Source of the DNA: Caulobacteraceae bacterium
Lineage (GTDB): Bacteria; Pseudomonadota; Alphaproteobacteria; Caulobacterales; Caulobacteraceae
NCBI GenBank assembly: GCA_947378235.1
Contig: CANCJE010000014.1
Location: forward strand, 1-35,662
Reading direction: 5' to 3'
Length of the DNA: 35,662 nt
Positions 8,659 to 16,823 of this stretch are shown here, one piece after another (within the stretch, counting starts at the first letter, position 1; each line of letters opens with the position of its first letter). A program made the position numbers and the translations under genes. The notes below the pieces were generated by a model. The model saw nothing but the letters and a program-made list of their open reading frames with translations, was not told the DNA's origin and searched no databases.

Positions 8659-9437
8659 TGGATTTGGGACTTGAGGGACGCAAGGCGCTGGTCTGCGCCT
8701 CATCACAGGGCCTTGGCTATGCCTGCGCCTTTGCCCTGTCGCGCGAGGGGGCCATTGTCACCCTCAATGGCCGCGACGCCGAAAAGCTGGAAGCGTCCCG
8801 CGCCAAACTGGCGGCTGCGACGGGCCGAGAGGTCCGCGCGGTCGTGGCCGATATTAACAGTCCCGAAGGCCGCGCCGCTCTGCTGGCCGAGGCGGGCGAC
8901 TGCGATATTCTGGTCAACAATAATTCCGGTCCGCCGCCGGGTCATTTCCAAAACTGGGAAGAGGTCGACTGGATCGGGGCGGTTAATGCCAACATGGTTC
9001 CGGCCCTGATGCTGATCCGCGGCGTTCTGCCGGGCATGCGCGAGCGCAGGTTTGGCCGCATCATCAATATCACCAGCGCCATGGTCAAGACGCCGATGGG
9101 GCCGATGGGTCTGTCGACGGCGGCCCGCGCTGGACTGACCGCAGCCTGCAAGGCTTTGGTCCCTGAAGTGGCGGCCGATAATGTAACTATTAACAATCTA
9201 TTACCGGAACGTTTTGATACAGAGCGTCAACAGCAAATGGCCCGTCTGATGATGGGTATGAAGGGCATCACGCTCGAAGAGGCGCGGGCCGAGATCGCCC
9301 AGACCATCGCAGCCAAACGCTTTGGTCGCCCAGAAGAGTTCGGGGACGCCTGCGCCTATCTGTGCAGTGCGCAAGCCGGGTTCATCTCCGGCCAGAATAT
9401 GCAACTCGACGGCGGTTCTTACCGCGGCCTGATCTAG
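8658..9437 (+). CDS. Atypical SDR family protein with altered active site
   Basis: This 259-residue Rossmann-fold SDR has the cofactor loop CASSQGLG, then NNNSGPPPG in place of NNAG. The usual Tyr-x-x-x-Lys is replaced: the segment STAARAGL aligns with YSASKAGL, giving Ser and Arg. The upstream active-site serine (NITSAMV) is present. A recognised SDR subgroup carries this SxxxR-type change, so this is probably not a mutation, but the chemistry is uncertain. It is translationally coupled to the monooxygenase by a TGATG overlap and sits ten bases before the FAH gene, so it probably acts on the hydroxylated intermediate. Confidence 0.88.
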   Translation: MDLGLEGRKALVCASSQGLGYACAFALSREGAIVTLNGRDAEKLEASRAKLAAATGREVRAVVADINSPEGRAALLAEAGDCDILVNNNSGPPPGHFQNWEEVDWIGAVNANMVPALMLIRGVLPGMRERRFGRIINITSAMVKTPMGPMGLSTAARAGLTAACKALVPEVAADNVTINNLLPERFDTERQQQMARLMMGMKGITLEEARAEIAQTIAAKRFGRPEEFGDACAYLCSAQAGFISGQNMQLDGGSYRGLI

Positions 9438-9447
9438 GACCCTGCCC

Positions 9448-10515
9448 ATGACCCGCTCGGTAGACATCGCCCCGCTCGACGATGCCCTGACCTTTGCTCA
9501 GACCAAGGCCGAGGATGGGGAGCGCCTGATCGCGGTTCGCGCCTACCAGGAGGGTCAGATCAGGGGCTTCGATCTATCTTCGCTGCGCGCGTCCGCTTCG
9601 GAGGACGCCATCGACCTGATCAATCGGCTCGGGCAGGACACCATTAGGGCCTTTGTGAAGGCCGCCAAGGATGAGGTCGAGGTCGAGGCGGCCCGTCTGG
9701 GTTTACCCATCCGGCTAGGCGATCAGAATATCGGGGTCGGCACCAACTATGCCGAACATGCCGCCGAGTCCGCAGTGGTCGGCACGCCGTTTCTCTTTCC
9801 TAAGATCGTTCAGCCGACCGCTTGGAATGCCCCCATTCCAGCAGGCGATGGCTTGCTGGACTATGAGGTCGAACTTTGCTTGGTGCCCTTAGAGGCCCTG
9901 ATGCCGGGCGATCCGGTCTTTGGCGGCTTGATCCTTGGCAATGATGTCACGGACCGCGCCGTCCTGATGCGTAATGTCGACATTGCCGATCCCCAATCGG
10001 GCAAGGGCTTCACCTCGGGCAAGAGTGGTCCAAACTATATGCCCATGGGCGATCTGTTCGTGGTGCCGCGCAACTTGCCCAGCTTCCTCAGCCGTTTGAC
10101 TCTCCAGCTCAGCGTTAATGGGCAGGTGCGCCAGAATGCAGCCGCGACCGATTGGATCTGGGATCTGGACGAGATTGTCCGGCAGTGCCGTCTAAAGCGC
10201 GATGTGCGCTGGGCCTATTGGGGCGGAGAGGCGCGTCTGGCCTTTGGCGAGGCCGGAGAGATTGCTGCGCGTACCGTGATCATGGCTGGAACCCCTGCGG
10301 GAACTGTATTCCAAGGCGTGCCGACCAAGGATCGTCTGATGGGGGCCTTGGGCTGGCTCCTGTCAGGCCGTAAAAAGTCCATGATCGCCCATGTCATTGA
10401 GCGCCATATCAAGTCTGCGCGCGCGGCCAAAACCTATCTGCAACCGGGCGATCAGGTCGATATTCGGGTGCATCGGTTGGGCTGCCTGTCCAACCGCATC
10501 GTCGCGGCGCTGTGA
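9448..10515 (+). CDS. Fumarylacetoacetate hydrolase family protein
   Basis: This 355-residue protein has a C-terminal FAH fold. The metal ligands are visible as Glu140 and Glu142 in DYEVEL and Asp166 in GNDVTDR. The N-terminal 95 residues form the usual preceding domain. FAH-family enzymes hydrolyse C-C bonds of ring-cleavage products or act as hydratases and decarboxylases. It is the third gene of the TetR-linked operon after monooxygenase and SDR, fitting hydrolysis of an oxidised ring or acyl product. The segment GLLSGRKKS near residues 305-315 lies in an insertion relative to short FAH proteins. The substrate is unknown. Confidence 0.88.
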   Translation: MTRSVDIAPLDDALTFAQTKAEDGERLIAVRAYQEGQIRGFDLSSLRASASEDAIDLINRLGQDTIRAFVKAAKDEVEVEAARLGLPIRLGDQNIGVGTNYAEHAAESAVVGTPFLFPKIVQPTAWNAPIPAGDGLLDYEVELCLVPLEALMPGDPVFGGLILGNDVTDRAVLMRNVDIADPQSGKGFTSGKSGPNYMPMGDLFVVPRNLPSFLSRLTLQLSVNGQVRQNAAATDWIWDLDEIVRQCRLKRDVRWAYWGGEARLAFGEAGEIAARTVIMAGTPAGTVFQGVPTKDRLMGALGWLLSGRKKSMIAHVIERHIKSARAAKTYLQPGDQVDIRVHRLGCLSNRIVAAL

Positions 10516-10601
10516 CCGGGTAAAAATCTCGAACGCGGATCAAAAAGGTTGGTGGGCGTCGCTTGCCAAGTCGGTCCGGTGCGATAGTTTGGCAGTCAAG
10601 A

Positions 10602-10619
10602 CATTGGTCGTGCCCAATG
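10602..10619. promoter_or_regulatory. Inverted repeat CATTGG-N6-CCAATG upstream of an ACAD gene
   Basis: This perfect 6-6-6 inverted repeat lies in the 148-base gap before the acyl-CoA dehydrogenase at 10664. A weak promoter, TTGCCA at 10563-10568 and TAGTTT at 10585-10590, lies just upstream, so the repeat would fall around the start of transcription, a repressor-type position. Its half-site differs from the one at 6908-6925. Confidence 0.4.
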
Positions 10620-10663
10620 GGCTTTTGGCCTTGGCATGAACCGCTGCATTAAGGGAGTTTTCG

Positions 10664-11875
10664 ATGGACCTGAGTTTCACGCCTGAGCACGCCGCCTTTC
10701 GTCTGGAAGTGCGCCACTGGATCGAAGCCAATTTTCCTCAGGCCATTCGCGACAAGCAGGCCACCGGCGAGCACCTGAATAAGGAAGAGATCGTCTCTTG
10801 GCACAAGATTCTCCATGCCAAGGGTTGGCTGACACCGTCTTGGCCCAAGGCATATGGCGGCAACGATTGGGACGTGGTCCAGCGCTATATCTTCTCTGAG
10901 GAACTGGCCCGCGCCAATACCAGCCAGCCGACCTTTGGTCTCGGCATGATCGGACCGGTGCTCTACACCTTCGGCTCGCCCGAGCAGAAAGAGACCCTTC
11001 TGAAGCCAACCATCGCTGGCGACATCTGGTGGTGCCAGGGCTATTCCGAGCCGGGTGCCGGTTCCGATCTGGCAGGCCTGTCGACCCGTGCCGAGCGCTT
11101 TACGGCTGAGGACGGCAAGGAATATTATCGCGTGAACGGCCAAAAGACCTGGACGACCCAAGGCCACTTTGCCGACTGGGGCTTCTTCCTGGTTCGCACC
11201 GATCAGAATGCCAAGAAGCAAGAGGGCATCACCTTCCTACTGATCGACATGAAGACCCCGGGCATCAGCGTGCGCCCGATCATCACCATGGATGGCGGCC
11301 ACGAGGTCAATGATACCTTCCTCGATAATGTCATTGTTCCAGTCGAGAACCGCATTGGCGAAGAGAACAAGGGCTGGACGGTCGCGAAATATCTGCTCGG
11401 CCATGAGCGCACCGGCATTGCTGGCGTTGCCCGCTCCAAGCGCGGCATTGAGCGTCTGCGCGAAGTGGCAGCAGGCGTTCTGGCCGACGACGGTCAGCCC
11501 CTGATCAAGGACCCCGATTTCCGTCGCAAGATCGTCGACCTCGAGATCGACCTTGCGGCTCTGGAATATACCGAACTGCGCACCCTAGCGGGCGAAAGCA
11601 GCGGCAAGGGGCCTGGGCCCGAAGCCTCGATGCTTAAGGTCAAGGGCACAGAGGTCGGACAGCGCCTGACCGAACTGACGCTCGAAGCGGCGGGTCATTA
11701 TGGTGAGCCCTATTTCCGGGGCTTCCCGCGTGAGGGCGACAATGTCCAAGCCATCAGCCCCGACTTCGCCTTCAAGGCCGCGCCAGCCTATTTCAACATG
11801 CGTAAGACCTCGATCTTCGGCGGCTCGAACGAGATCCAGCGCAACATCATGGCCAAGGCGGTTCTGGGGCTCTAG
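10664..11875 (+). CDS. Acyl-CoA dehydrogenase (FadE-like)
   Basis: This 403-residue FAD enzyme introduces a trans-2,3 double bond into an acyl-CoA. The N-terminal helical domain, the beta-domain motif WWCQGYSEPGAGSDLA and the C-terminal KTSIFGGSNEIQRNIM are all present. The position of the medium-chain catalytic glutamate (YEG) is glycine here. Glu248 in LGHERTGIAG aligns by eye with the helix-G base of isovaleryl- and long-chain dehydrogenases, so the base is likely relocated. GGGAG precedes the ATG. It is a close paralogue of the gene at 24664. It follows the FAH gene by 148 bases and ends at a strong terminator. Confidence 0.93.
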   Translation: MDLSFTPEHAAFRLEVRHWIEANFPQAIRDKQATGEHLNKEEIVSWHKILHAKGWLTPSWPKAYGGNDWDVVQRYIFSEELARANTSQPTFGLGMIGPVLYTFGSPEQKETLLKPTIAGDIWWCQGYSEPGAGSDLAGLSTRAERFTAEDGKEYYRVNGQKTWTTQGHFADWGFFLVRTDQNAKKQEGITFLLIDMKTPGISVRPIITMDGGHEVNDTFLDNVIVPVENRIGEENKGWTVAKYLLGHERTGIAGVARSKRGIERLREVAAGVLADDGQPLIKDPDFRRKIVDLEIDLAALEYTELRTLAGESSGKGPGPEASMLKVKGTEVGQRLTELTLEAAGHYGEPYFRGFPREGDNVQAISPDFAFKAAPAYFNMRKTSIFGGSNEIQRNIMAKAVLGL

Positions 11876-11907
11876 GCCCCAACTTTTCGCTGAGGTTCGA
11901 AATGACG

Positions 11908-11939
11908 GGGGGAGATGGCGGGTCCATCTCCCCCTTTTT
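11908..11939 (+). terminator. Strong Rho-independent terminator
   Basis: A perfect 11-bp stem, GGGGGAGATGG at 11908-11918 and CCATCTCCCCC at 11924-11934, has a 5-base loop and is followed directly by TTTTT. It closes the ACAD transcription unit ahead of the convergent MFS gene. Confidence 0.93.
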
Positions 11940-11955
11940 CATGTCAATGGCGGGT

Positions 11956-13305
11956 CTAGCTGACCGTATCATCGCGGATGTGATTGCGGGCCATCCAGAA
12001 CAGCGCTCCGGCGACCAAAAGACCCAAGGATCCGATCAGGAGCGCCCATTTGACGCCCAGGGCTGAGCCCATGCCCATCGGCCCGGAAAGGGTATCGGAC
12101 AGGATGCCGACAAAGAGGGGGCCACAACCGAGTCCGACCAGATTGGCTATGAACAGGGTGATGGCCGCTGCCGTGGCGCGGGTGCGCGGCGAGACGAGAC
12201 TTTGCGATGAGGCATAGGCCGGGCCGTACCACAGGGTGTTGAGTAGGGTCGGCAATAGCAGCATCACGAGGGCGGCGGCGGCGGAGTTCTGCAACATGGC
12301 GATGATGTAGATGGGAAAGCCAATCAATGCGCCGAGGGCCGGGATGGCCATCTGATGGCGCAGGTCCTTGGCGCCGAGCCTGTCCGCCAACTTTCCGCCC
12401 AGAACGGTCCCGGCAATGCCGCCAATTCCGGTGACCAGACCCATACCAATTCCGATCAGGCCTGTGGGCTTCAGCCCAAACTGCGCCGATAGCTGCGTGA
12501 GCTCTTCGCCATGATTTCGCAAGAAGAACGAGGCGGCGAAGGCTTGGTGGCCATAGCCTTGGAAGGCCATGAACCCGGCCCCAAAGGCGATCAGCCAGAA
12601 GGTCTTTTTGCCAGCGATCTCGCGCAGGGCCGCGCCGACGCTAGGGCTTTCCCCAACTGTGGGCTTCTTGACGCGAGGCTCGACCAGAGTGACAGCGGCA
12701 ATGCAGGCCATGATCAGGCCCGGTGCTCCAGCGATCAAGAAGGCTGCGCGCCATCCGAAGGCATCAGCGGCCAAACCGCCCATGACCATGCCCAGTAAGC
12801 TGCCCAGCGGCGTGCCTACCGAATAGAAGGCGAGGGCCGATGACCTCATGGATTTAGGGACATAGTCGCTGATCAGGGAATGGGACGGCGGACTACAGCC
12901 CGCCTCTCCGACCCCGACCCCGATGCGGGCGAGGAACAGTTGGACAAAGGTCTGGCTCATCCCGCACAGGATGGTGAATAGACTCCAGATCGCCGTCGCG
13001 CCTGCAATGATCCAAGGCCTGTGGCCCCGCTCAGCCATTCGCGCAATGGGCAGCATCAAGACCGTATAGAATAGGGCAAAGGCCAGACCGGTCATCATGC
13101 CCAGTTGCCAATCGGCCAGATGCAGATCCTTTTTGATCGGCTCGGCCAAGATGTTGATCACCTGACGGTCAAGGAAATTGAGCGTGTAGATGGCCAGCAT
13201 CACGCCCAGTGCATAGCGGCGATAGGCCGGCGACAGGGGCTCATGGTCTAGAACATCGGCGGGCACGGTATTTGGCTCAGGCGTCGTCAATACGGCGTCG
13301 GTCAT
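11956..13305 (-). CDS. Spinster-type MFS transporter
   Basis: This 449-residue inner-membrane protein has about twelve hydrophobic segments. LNFLDRQVINILAEPIKKDL in the first helix region and RIGVGVGEAGCSPPSHSLI in helices 4-5 are characteristic of the spinster-like branch of the major facilitator superfamily, abundant in Caulobacterales and sphingomonads. The ATG at 13305 has AGGAAA upstream; a 32-residue longer reading is possible but its N-terminus is not membrane-like and would intrude on the divergent promoter region. It is divergent from a TauD dioxygenase. Import or export of a carboxylic acid or lipid-like growth substrate is plausible; substrate unknown. Confidence 0.92.
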   Translation of the reverse strand: MTDAVLTTPEPNTVPADVLDHEPLSPAYRRYALGVMLAIYTLNFLDRQVINILAEPIKKDLHLADWQLGMMTGLAFALFYTVLMLPIARMAERGHRPWIIAGATAIWSLFTILCGMSQTFVQLFLARIGVGVGEAGCSPPSHSLISDYVPKSMRSSALAFYSVGTPLGSLLGMVMGGLAADAFGWRAAFLIAGAPGLIMACIAAVTLVEPRVKKPTVGESPSVGAALREIAGKKTFWLIAFGAGFMAFQGYGHQAFAASFFLRNHGEELTQLSAQFGLKPTGLIGIGMGLVTGIGGIAGTVLGGKLADRLGAKDLRHQMAIPALGALIGFPIYIIAMLQNSAAAALVMLLLPTLLNTLWYGPAYASSQSLVSPRTRATAAAITLFIANLVGLGCGPLFVGILSDTLSGPMGMGSALGVKWALLIGSLGLLVAGALFWMARNHIRDDTVS

Positions 13306-13463
13306 CCCAGTGTTTCCTCGCGGTCGGGCCGTTACGGCCTCATCTTTGAACCCGCAGTAGAACCGGGATATGGCGCGGCGGCAAGCGGTTCGCTGAGACA
13401 ATTCATCCTTGCCATGGCAGCGTTTCGAGGCAAGGTGCGGAGCATTGAAACGAGGAAACGACC

Positions 13464-14300
13464 ATGGCTGATGCGTCCCTGTCTATCCGTAAGGTTTCCG
13501 GTGCCCTCGGCGTGGAAATTTCGGGTGTCGACCTGTCGGTGAACCTGTCTGAAGCCACGATCGCCCAGATCCGTGCCGCCTTGGTCGAGCATCAGGTCAT
13601 TTTCTTTCGCGACCAGACGCTTACCCCTGCGGAGCAGGTGGCCTTTGGCAAGCGCTTCGGCCCGCTCAACATCCATCCCTATGTGGCGGGCATGGCCGAT
13701 CACCCCGAAGTGATGGAGATCATCAAGGAGCCGTCCGACAAGGTCAATTTTGGCGGCGGTTGGCATTCTGACACCAGCTTCTTAGAGCGGCCCGCCATCG
13801 GCTCGATCCTCTATGCGGTCGAGCTTCCCGAATGGGGCGGTGACACAATCTTTGCCAGCCAAGCCGCTGCTTATGACGCCTTGACGCCGGGCATGAGGGC
13901 GACGCTTGAAACGCTAAACGCCGTTCATTCTGCTGGCCGTGAATATTCCTCGGCGGGCCATTCCGCGCAGAAACGGAGTTCCATGGCGGTGGTCGAGGCC
14001 GAAGGGGCTGTCGGCGAATATATCCACCCTGTCGTCCTGTCCCACCCGGAGAATGGCCGCAAGGCGCTCTATGTCAATCCGGCCTTCACCATGCGCTTCG
14101 AGGGCTGGAGCAAGCGTGAGAGCAAGCCTCTGCTCGACTTCCTGTTCGACCATTGCCGCCAAGAGGCCCGGACCTGCCGCTTTGTCTGGACGCCCGGGTC
14201 CGTGGCCTTCTGGGACAATCGCTCGGTCTGGCACTATGCGCTCAATGACTATCCCGGCCAGCGCCGCCACATGCGCCGGGTGACGGTCGACCCGAGCTAG
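13464..14300 (+). CDS. TauD/TfdA family Fe(II)/2-oxoglutarate dioxygenase
   Basis: This 278-residue oxygenase couples decarboxylation of 2-oxoglutarate to substrate hydroxylation. The iron triad is His101-x-Asp103 (WHSDTSF) and His257 (SVWHYALNDY). The arginine-rich RRHMRR at 267-272 supplies the 2-oxoglutarate carboxylate contact. GALGVEISGVDL at the N-terminus is typical of TfdA/TauD enzymes. The gene is divergent from the spinster transporter, suggesting uptake and oxidative cleavage of one compound. Its stop overlaps the convergent membrane-protein gene by four bases. Candidate substrates are a sulfonate, an aryloxy acid or an alkyl sulfate ester; the sequence does not decide. Confidence 0.93.
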   Translation: MADASLSIRKVSGALGVEISGVDLSVNLSEATIAQIRAALVEHQVIFFRDQTLTPAEQVAFGKRFGPLNIHPYVAGMADHPEVMEIIKEPSDKVNFGGGWHSDTSFLERPAIGSILYAVELPEWGGDTIFASQAAAYDALTPGMRATLETLNAVHSAGREYSSAGHSAQKRSSMAVVEAEGAVGEYIHPVVLSHPENGRKALYVNPAFTMRFEGWSKRESKPLLDFLFDHCRQEARTCRFVWTPGSVAFWDNRSVWHYALNDYPGQRRHMRRVTVDPS

Positions 14301-14722
14301 GCCTGATCTTTTGCGGGACGCCACAGGGGGCCAACCGCGATCAGCAGAACCAGCACATTGAAGGCGACGTTGGAGGGATTGCCGGATGCGATCGATCCAG
14401 CACTATCAAGGCAGAACCAAGCCAAGGTTCCGGCTAGGACACTGCGCCTGACCCCCTCGGGTGCCGCATCATAGACCCAAACTGAAAGGCACCAGATCGT
14501 CACGCCCCAACCGAGAAGAAATCCGCCAGTGAGGGCAGATAGAAACTGCGTGTTGGGCGCGTCATAGGTCGAGGGACGATCCAATCGCCATCCAAGCAGA
14601 TCGAGGGTCCAGCGCGCCGGTGCGCTGGACGCGCTCATCGTCCCAAGAGAAAAGACCGGACCAAAAGCGCCAATAACAATGGCGGTAACTTTTAGCCAGA
14701 CCCTGTGGAAGGCTTGGGTCAT
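14297..14722 (-). CDS. Small four-helix membrane protein, unrecognised
   Basis: This protein of 141 residues has four hydrophobic segments at roughly 9-28, 60-84, 92-112 and 117-134, so it is probably an integral inner-membrane protein. I do not recognise the family. The ATG at 14722 is preferred; a longer reading to 14791 would overlap the upstream epoxide-hydrolase-like gene and adds a charged, non-hydrophobic stretch. It follows that gene by 14 bases and is probably co-transcribed with it. Its 3' end overlaps the TauD gene on the other strand. Confidence 0.75.
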   Translation of the reverse strand: MTQAFHRVWLKVTAIVIGAFGPVFSLGTMSASSAPARWTLDLLGWRLDRPSTYDAPNTQFLSALTGGFLLGWGVTIWCLSVWVYDAAPEGVRRSVLAGTLAWFCLDSAGSIASGNPSNVAFNVLVLLIAVGPLWRPAKDQA

Positions 14723-14736
14723 GCGGTGTCGGCGCC

Positions 14737-15117
14737 CTAGGCGGTAGGCAGTTGCGATAGGATAGTTGGCGCATCGAAATAGTCGCGCCAATAGGTGATC
14801 AGGCCATTATGGACCTCGTAGACGCCGGTGACGGGAAGTTCGACCCATTTGTCACCGAACAGGTGCCGGTCTAGGCGTTCCAGAAAGACAACCGGGCCTG
14901 CCGTCGCCTCGCGAAGGACGCGGAACTCATTTTCCTTGGTCGGGCCAAAGAAGGGTTCGAGTACCGCCCGAACACCGGCCGGGCCTACGACGGTGCCGAG
15001 TGGGGGGGGATTGATATATTCGCAGTTGTCCGAGATGAGCTTGAGAGCCTCGTCATAGTTCAAGGGCTCCATGAGCGTCATGAACCGGCGGACAATTTCG
15101 AGGGGCGTTGAGGACAT
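14737..15117 (-). CDS. Limonene-1,2-epoxide hydrolase-like (SnoaL/NTF2-fold) protein
   Basis: This 126-residue protein matches the limonene-epoxide hydrolase family in length and layout. The catalytic Asp-Arg-Asp triad of that family appears as Arg81 and Asp83 in ERLDR and Asp112 in WRDYFD. Such enzymes add water across an epoxide in one step; steroid-degrading relatives also exist. The ATG at 15117 has AGGAG seven bases upstream. It heads a two-gene minus-strand unit with the membrane protein. All three triad residues can be matched, so hydrolase activity is likely, but relatives with other roles exist. Confidence 0.82.
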   Translation of the reverse strand: MSSTPLEIVRRFMTLMEPLNYDEALKLISDNCEYINPPPLGTVVGPAGVRAVLEPFFGPTKENEFRVLREATAGPVVFLERLDRHLFGDKWVELPVTGVYEVHNGLITYWRDYFDAPTILSQLPTA

Positions 15118-15190
15118 GTCGGGCTCCTGATTAAATCTGATGGCTGAGTGTTAGGGTCTTTGGGCGGCCTAGCAATGACCCGAGAGGTTA

Positions 15191-16024
15191 TCAGGCGCTG
15201 TGCGTGGCGGCCTCTCGAAACAGACTTTCGGTCTCGGCGTCGGCGGGGAAGAGGGTTTCTATTCTCAGCTCATCTGCCGTGACGTCCTGCGCCGTGCCAA
15301 AGGTCGCGACGACCGCGAACATCGAAATTTTCACAGCCTCGATCTGCAGGGTGAAGGGCATGACGGGCAGGAGCGCGGTGTCGGCGGCGGACCACAGGAT
15401 ATGGCTGTCTTGCAAGGGGGCCAGATCGTCCAGAACGGCCTTCATCTCGGCCCCAGCCAAGGCTTCAGCCTCACGTTGCGCGCGCCGCCACATCAGGGGC
15501 CCAACTGAGGACCAGTTGGTGATGAAAGGCCGTATCCCCTGCGGATGAAAGAAGAGCCGCATCAGATTGCGCTCACCGCCGCCGACCCGCTCCCAAATAT
15601 CGTCGCCGAGCATGGCCCCCAGTTGGTCGAACGGGCCATTCGACATCCGTACATTCCATGCCCGATCAAGCGCAACGGCGGGATAGGGCTCATGGGCCTT
15701 AAGCATCATGCGCACGGCATTCATGACCTGATCCATTTGAGGATCATCCAAGGCGCGATGGCGAAAGATTGGGGCAAAGCCAGCGGCAGTTAGCCAATCA
15801 TTGCGGTCGCGCAAGGGCACATCGAGCGTCTCGCTGAGTTGCAAGATCATGGCGCGGCTCGGATTGGCGCGGCCTGACTCCAAGAAACTGACATGGCGCT
15901 GCGAGACGCCAGAGCTGAGGGCCAAATCAAGCTGAGAGAGATGACGTCTCTGCCGCCAATCGCGCAACAGCCGCGAAAAGCCGGTTTCGACCTTGGTCGT
16001 TAGGGGAGAGATGAGATCGGACAC
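15191..16024 (-). CDS. XRE-family regulator with MmyB-like ligand-binding domain
   Basis: This 277-residue protein has an N-terminal helix-turn-helix (SQLDLALSSGVSQRHVSFLE) and a C-terminal MmyB-type domain of about 170 residues. MmyB-type domains are PAS-like and thought to bind a lipid or other small ligand. The GTG at 16024 has GAGG eight bases upstream; an in-frame TTG at 16078 would add 18 basic residues not expected in the family. These regulators often control a neighbouring oxidoreductase or VOC gene. The VOC gene lies immediately upstream on the same strand, and an inverted repeat sits between them. Confidence 0.88.
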   Translation of the reverse strand: MSDLISPLTTKVETGFSRLLRDWRQRRHLSQLDLALSSGVSQRHVSFLESGRANPSRAMILQLSETLDVPLRDRNDWLTAAGFAPIFRHRALDDPQMDQVMNAVRMMLKAHEPYPAVALDRAWNVRMSNGPFDQLGAMLGDDIWERVGGGERNLMRLFFHPQGIRPFITNWSSVGPLMWRRAQREAEALAGAEMKAVLDDLAPLQDSHILWSAADTALLPVMPFTLQIEAVKISMFAVVATFGTAQDVTADELRIETLFPADAETESLFREAATHSA

Positions 16025-16086
16025 GCTTTTGCCTCGCCGTTTGCGGTCCTCTGTCCCCCACGTGCGTGCCCTCGTCAATGACTTCA

Positions 16087-16105
16087 GAGGTAATGAATTA
16101 ACCTC
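16087..16105. promoter_or_regulatory. Imperfect inverted repeat GAGGT-N9-ACCTC upstream of the MmyB-type regulator
   Basis: GAGGT at 16087-16091 pairs with ACCTC at 16101-16105 around an AT-rich centre, the only AT-rich spot in this gap. It lies 62 bases upstream of the regulator's GTG start and could be its autoregulatory site. The element overlaps the VOC stop codon. Confidence 0.4.
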
Positions 16106-16796
16106 AGCGCGGCTCTAGTGATCCCGTGATCGAGGCGCGCTGGGAAATTTCGATCCAGTTCCCGGCTGGGTCCATGACCATAGAAATGCGGGCCGTGGTG
16201 CCGAGGGTTCTGGGGGCTGCGGCCTCGCGTCCGCCATGGGCCAGCGCGTGAGCGTGGTCGCTGTCGACGGCAAAGGACTGCAAGGTCAGATAGCGCCAGC
16301 CGCTACCGTCGAAGGGGGCATCTAGCGGAGCATGATCATCCTGTTCCAACAAGATCACGCTATCACCGGCGCCAAAGGCGAGGGCACAGGGGCTGTCGAT
16401 CTGCTGCAGGCCCAGCGCGTCGATATAGAACTGCTTTTGGGCCTCTAGATCTCGAACCGCCAGCCGCACGCCGATCTGCGTCACCCCCAGATGGCCGACG
16501 GGCACAAGGCTGACCCGATTGCCGTCGGGATCGGTCAAGGCCTTGGGCGCAGTTAAGCCCTCGCGGGCGATCAGCAGTTCAAGATAGCCGCTCGGCGGGG
16601 TTTGGGGCAGGGGGTCGGCCAGATGGTTGATCTTCAAGACCGACCCCATCAGGTCGTGCCGATGCTGATCCATCCCGCGCCGGACCTTCAACAGGTGATC
16701 GAAGGGCACCTGGGCCTCGTCCTGCCAGAACCGCAGCATGGGTTCGAGATGGTTGGTGGCGAGGCCGATATCGAACTTGGGCTTGGCGAGCTTCAT
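16104..16796 (-). CDS. Two-domain VOC (glyoxalase/bleomycin-resistance fold) protein
   Basis: This protein of 230 residues contains two vicinal-oxygen-chelate modules: residues 5-100 (KFDIGLATNHLEPMLRFW, ending DPDGNRVSLVPVG) and 108-222 (RLAVRDLEAQKQFYIDALG, ending DPAGNWIEISQR). Members bind a divalent metal and act as glyoxalases, ring-cleavage dioxygenases or isomerases. The glutamate in WIEIS is a likely metal ligand. It lies between the CoxE-like gene and the MmyB-type regulator on the same strand, with 27 bases to the former. The reaction is unknown. Confidence 0.85.
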   Translation of the reverse strand: MKLAKPKFDIGLATNHLEPMLRFWQDEAQVPFDHLLKVRRGMDQHRHDLMGSVLKINHLADPLPQTPPSGYLELLIAREGLTAPKALTDPDGNRVSLVPVGHLGVTQIGVRLAVRDLEAQKQFYIDALGLQQIDSPCALAFGAGDSVILLEQDDHAPLDAPFDGSGWRYLTLQSFAVDSDHAHALAHGGREAAAPRTLGTTARISMVMDPAGNWIEISQRASITGSLEPR

Positions 16797-16823
16797 GGTC
16801 GGTGGTCCTACGCTCGGGCTGGC

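Noticed and set aside
13327-13434. Two inverted repeats (GGCCG/CGGCC and CCTTGCC/GGCAAGG) in the MFS/TauD gap
   Set aside because: The first is very GC-rich and short, the second has a 15-base loop; neither coincides with a recognisable promoter and no regulator gene is adjacent.
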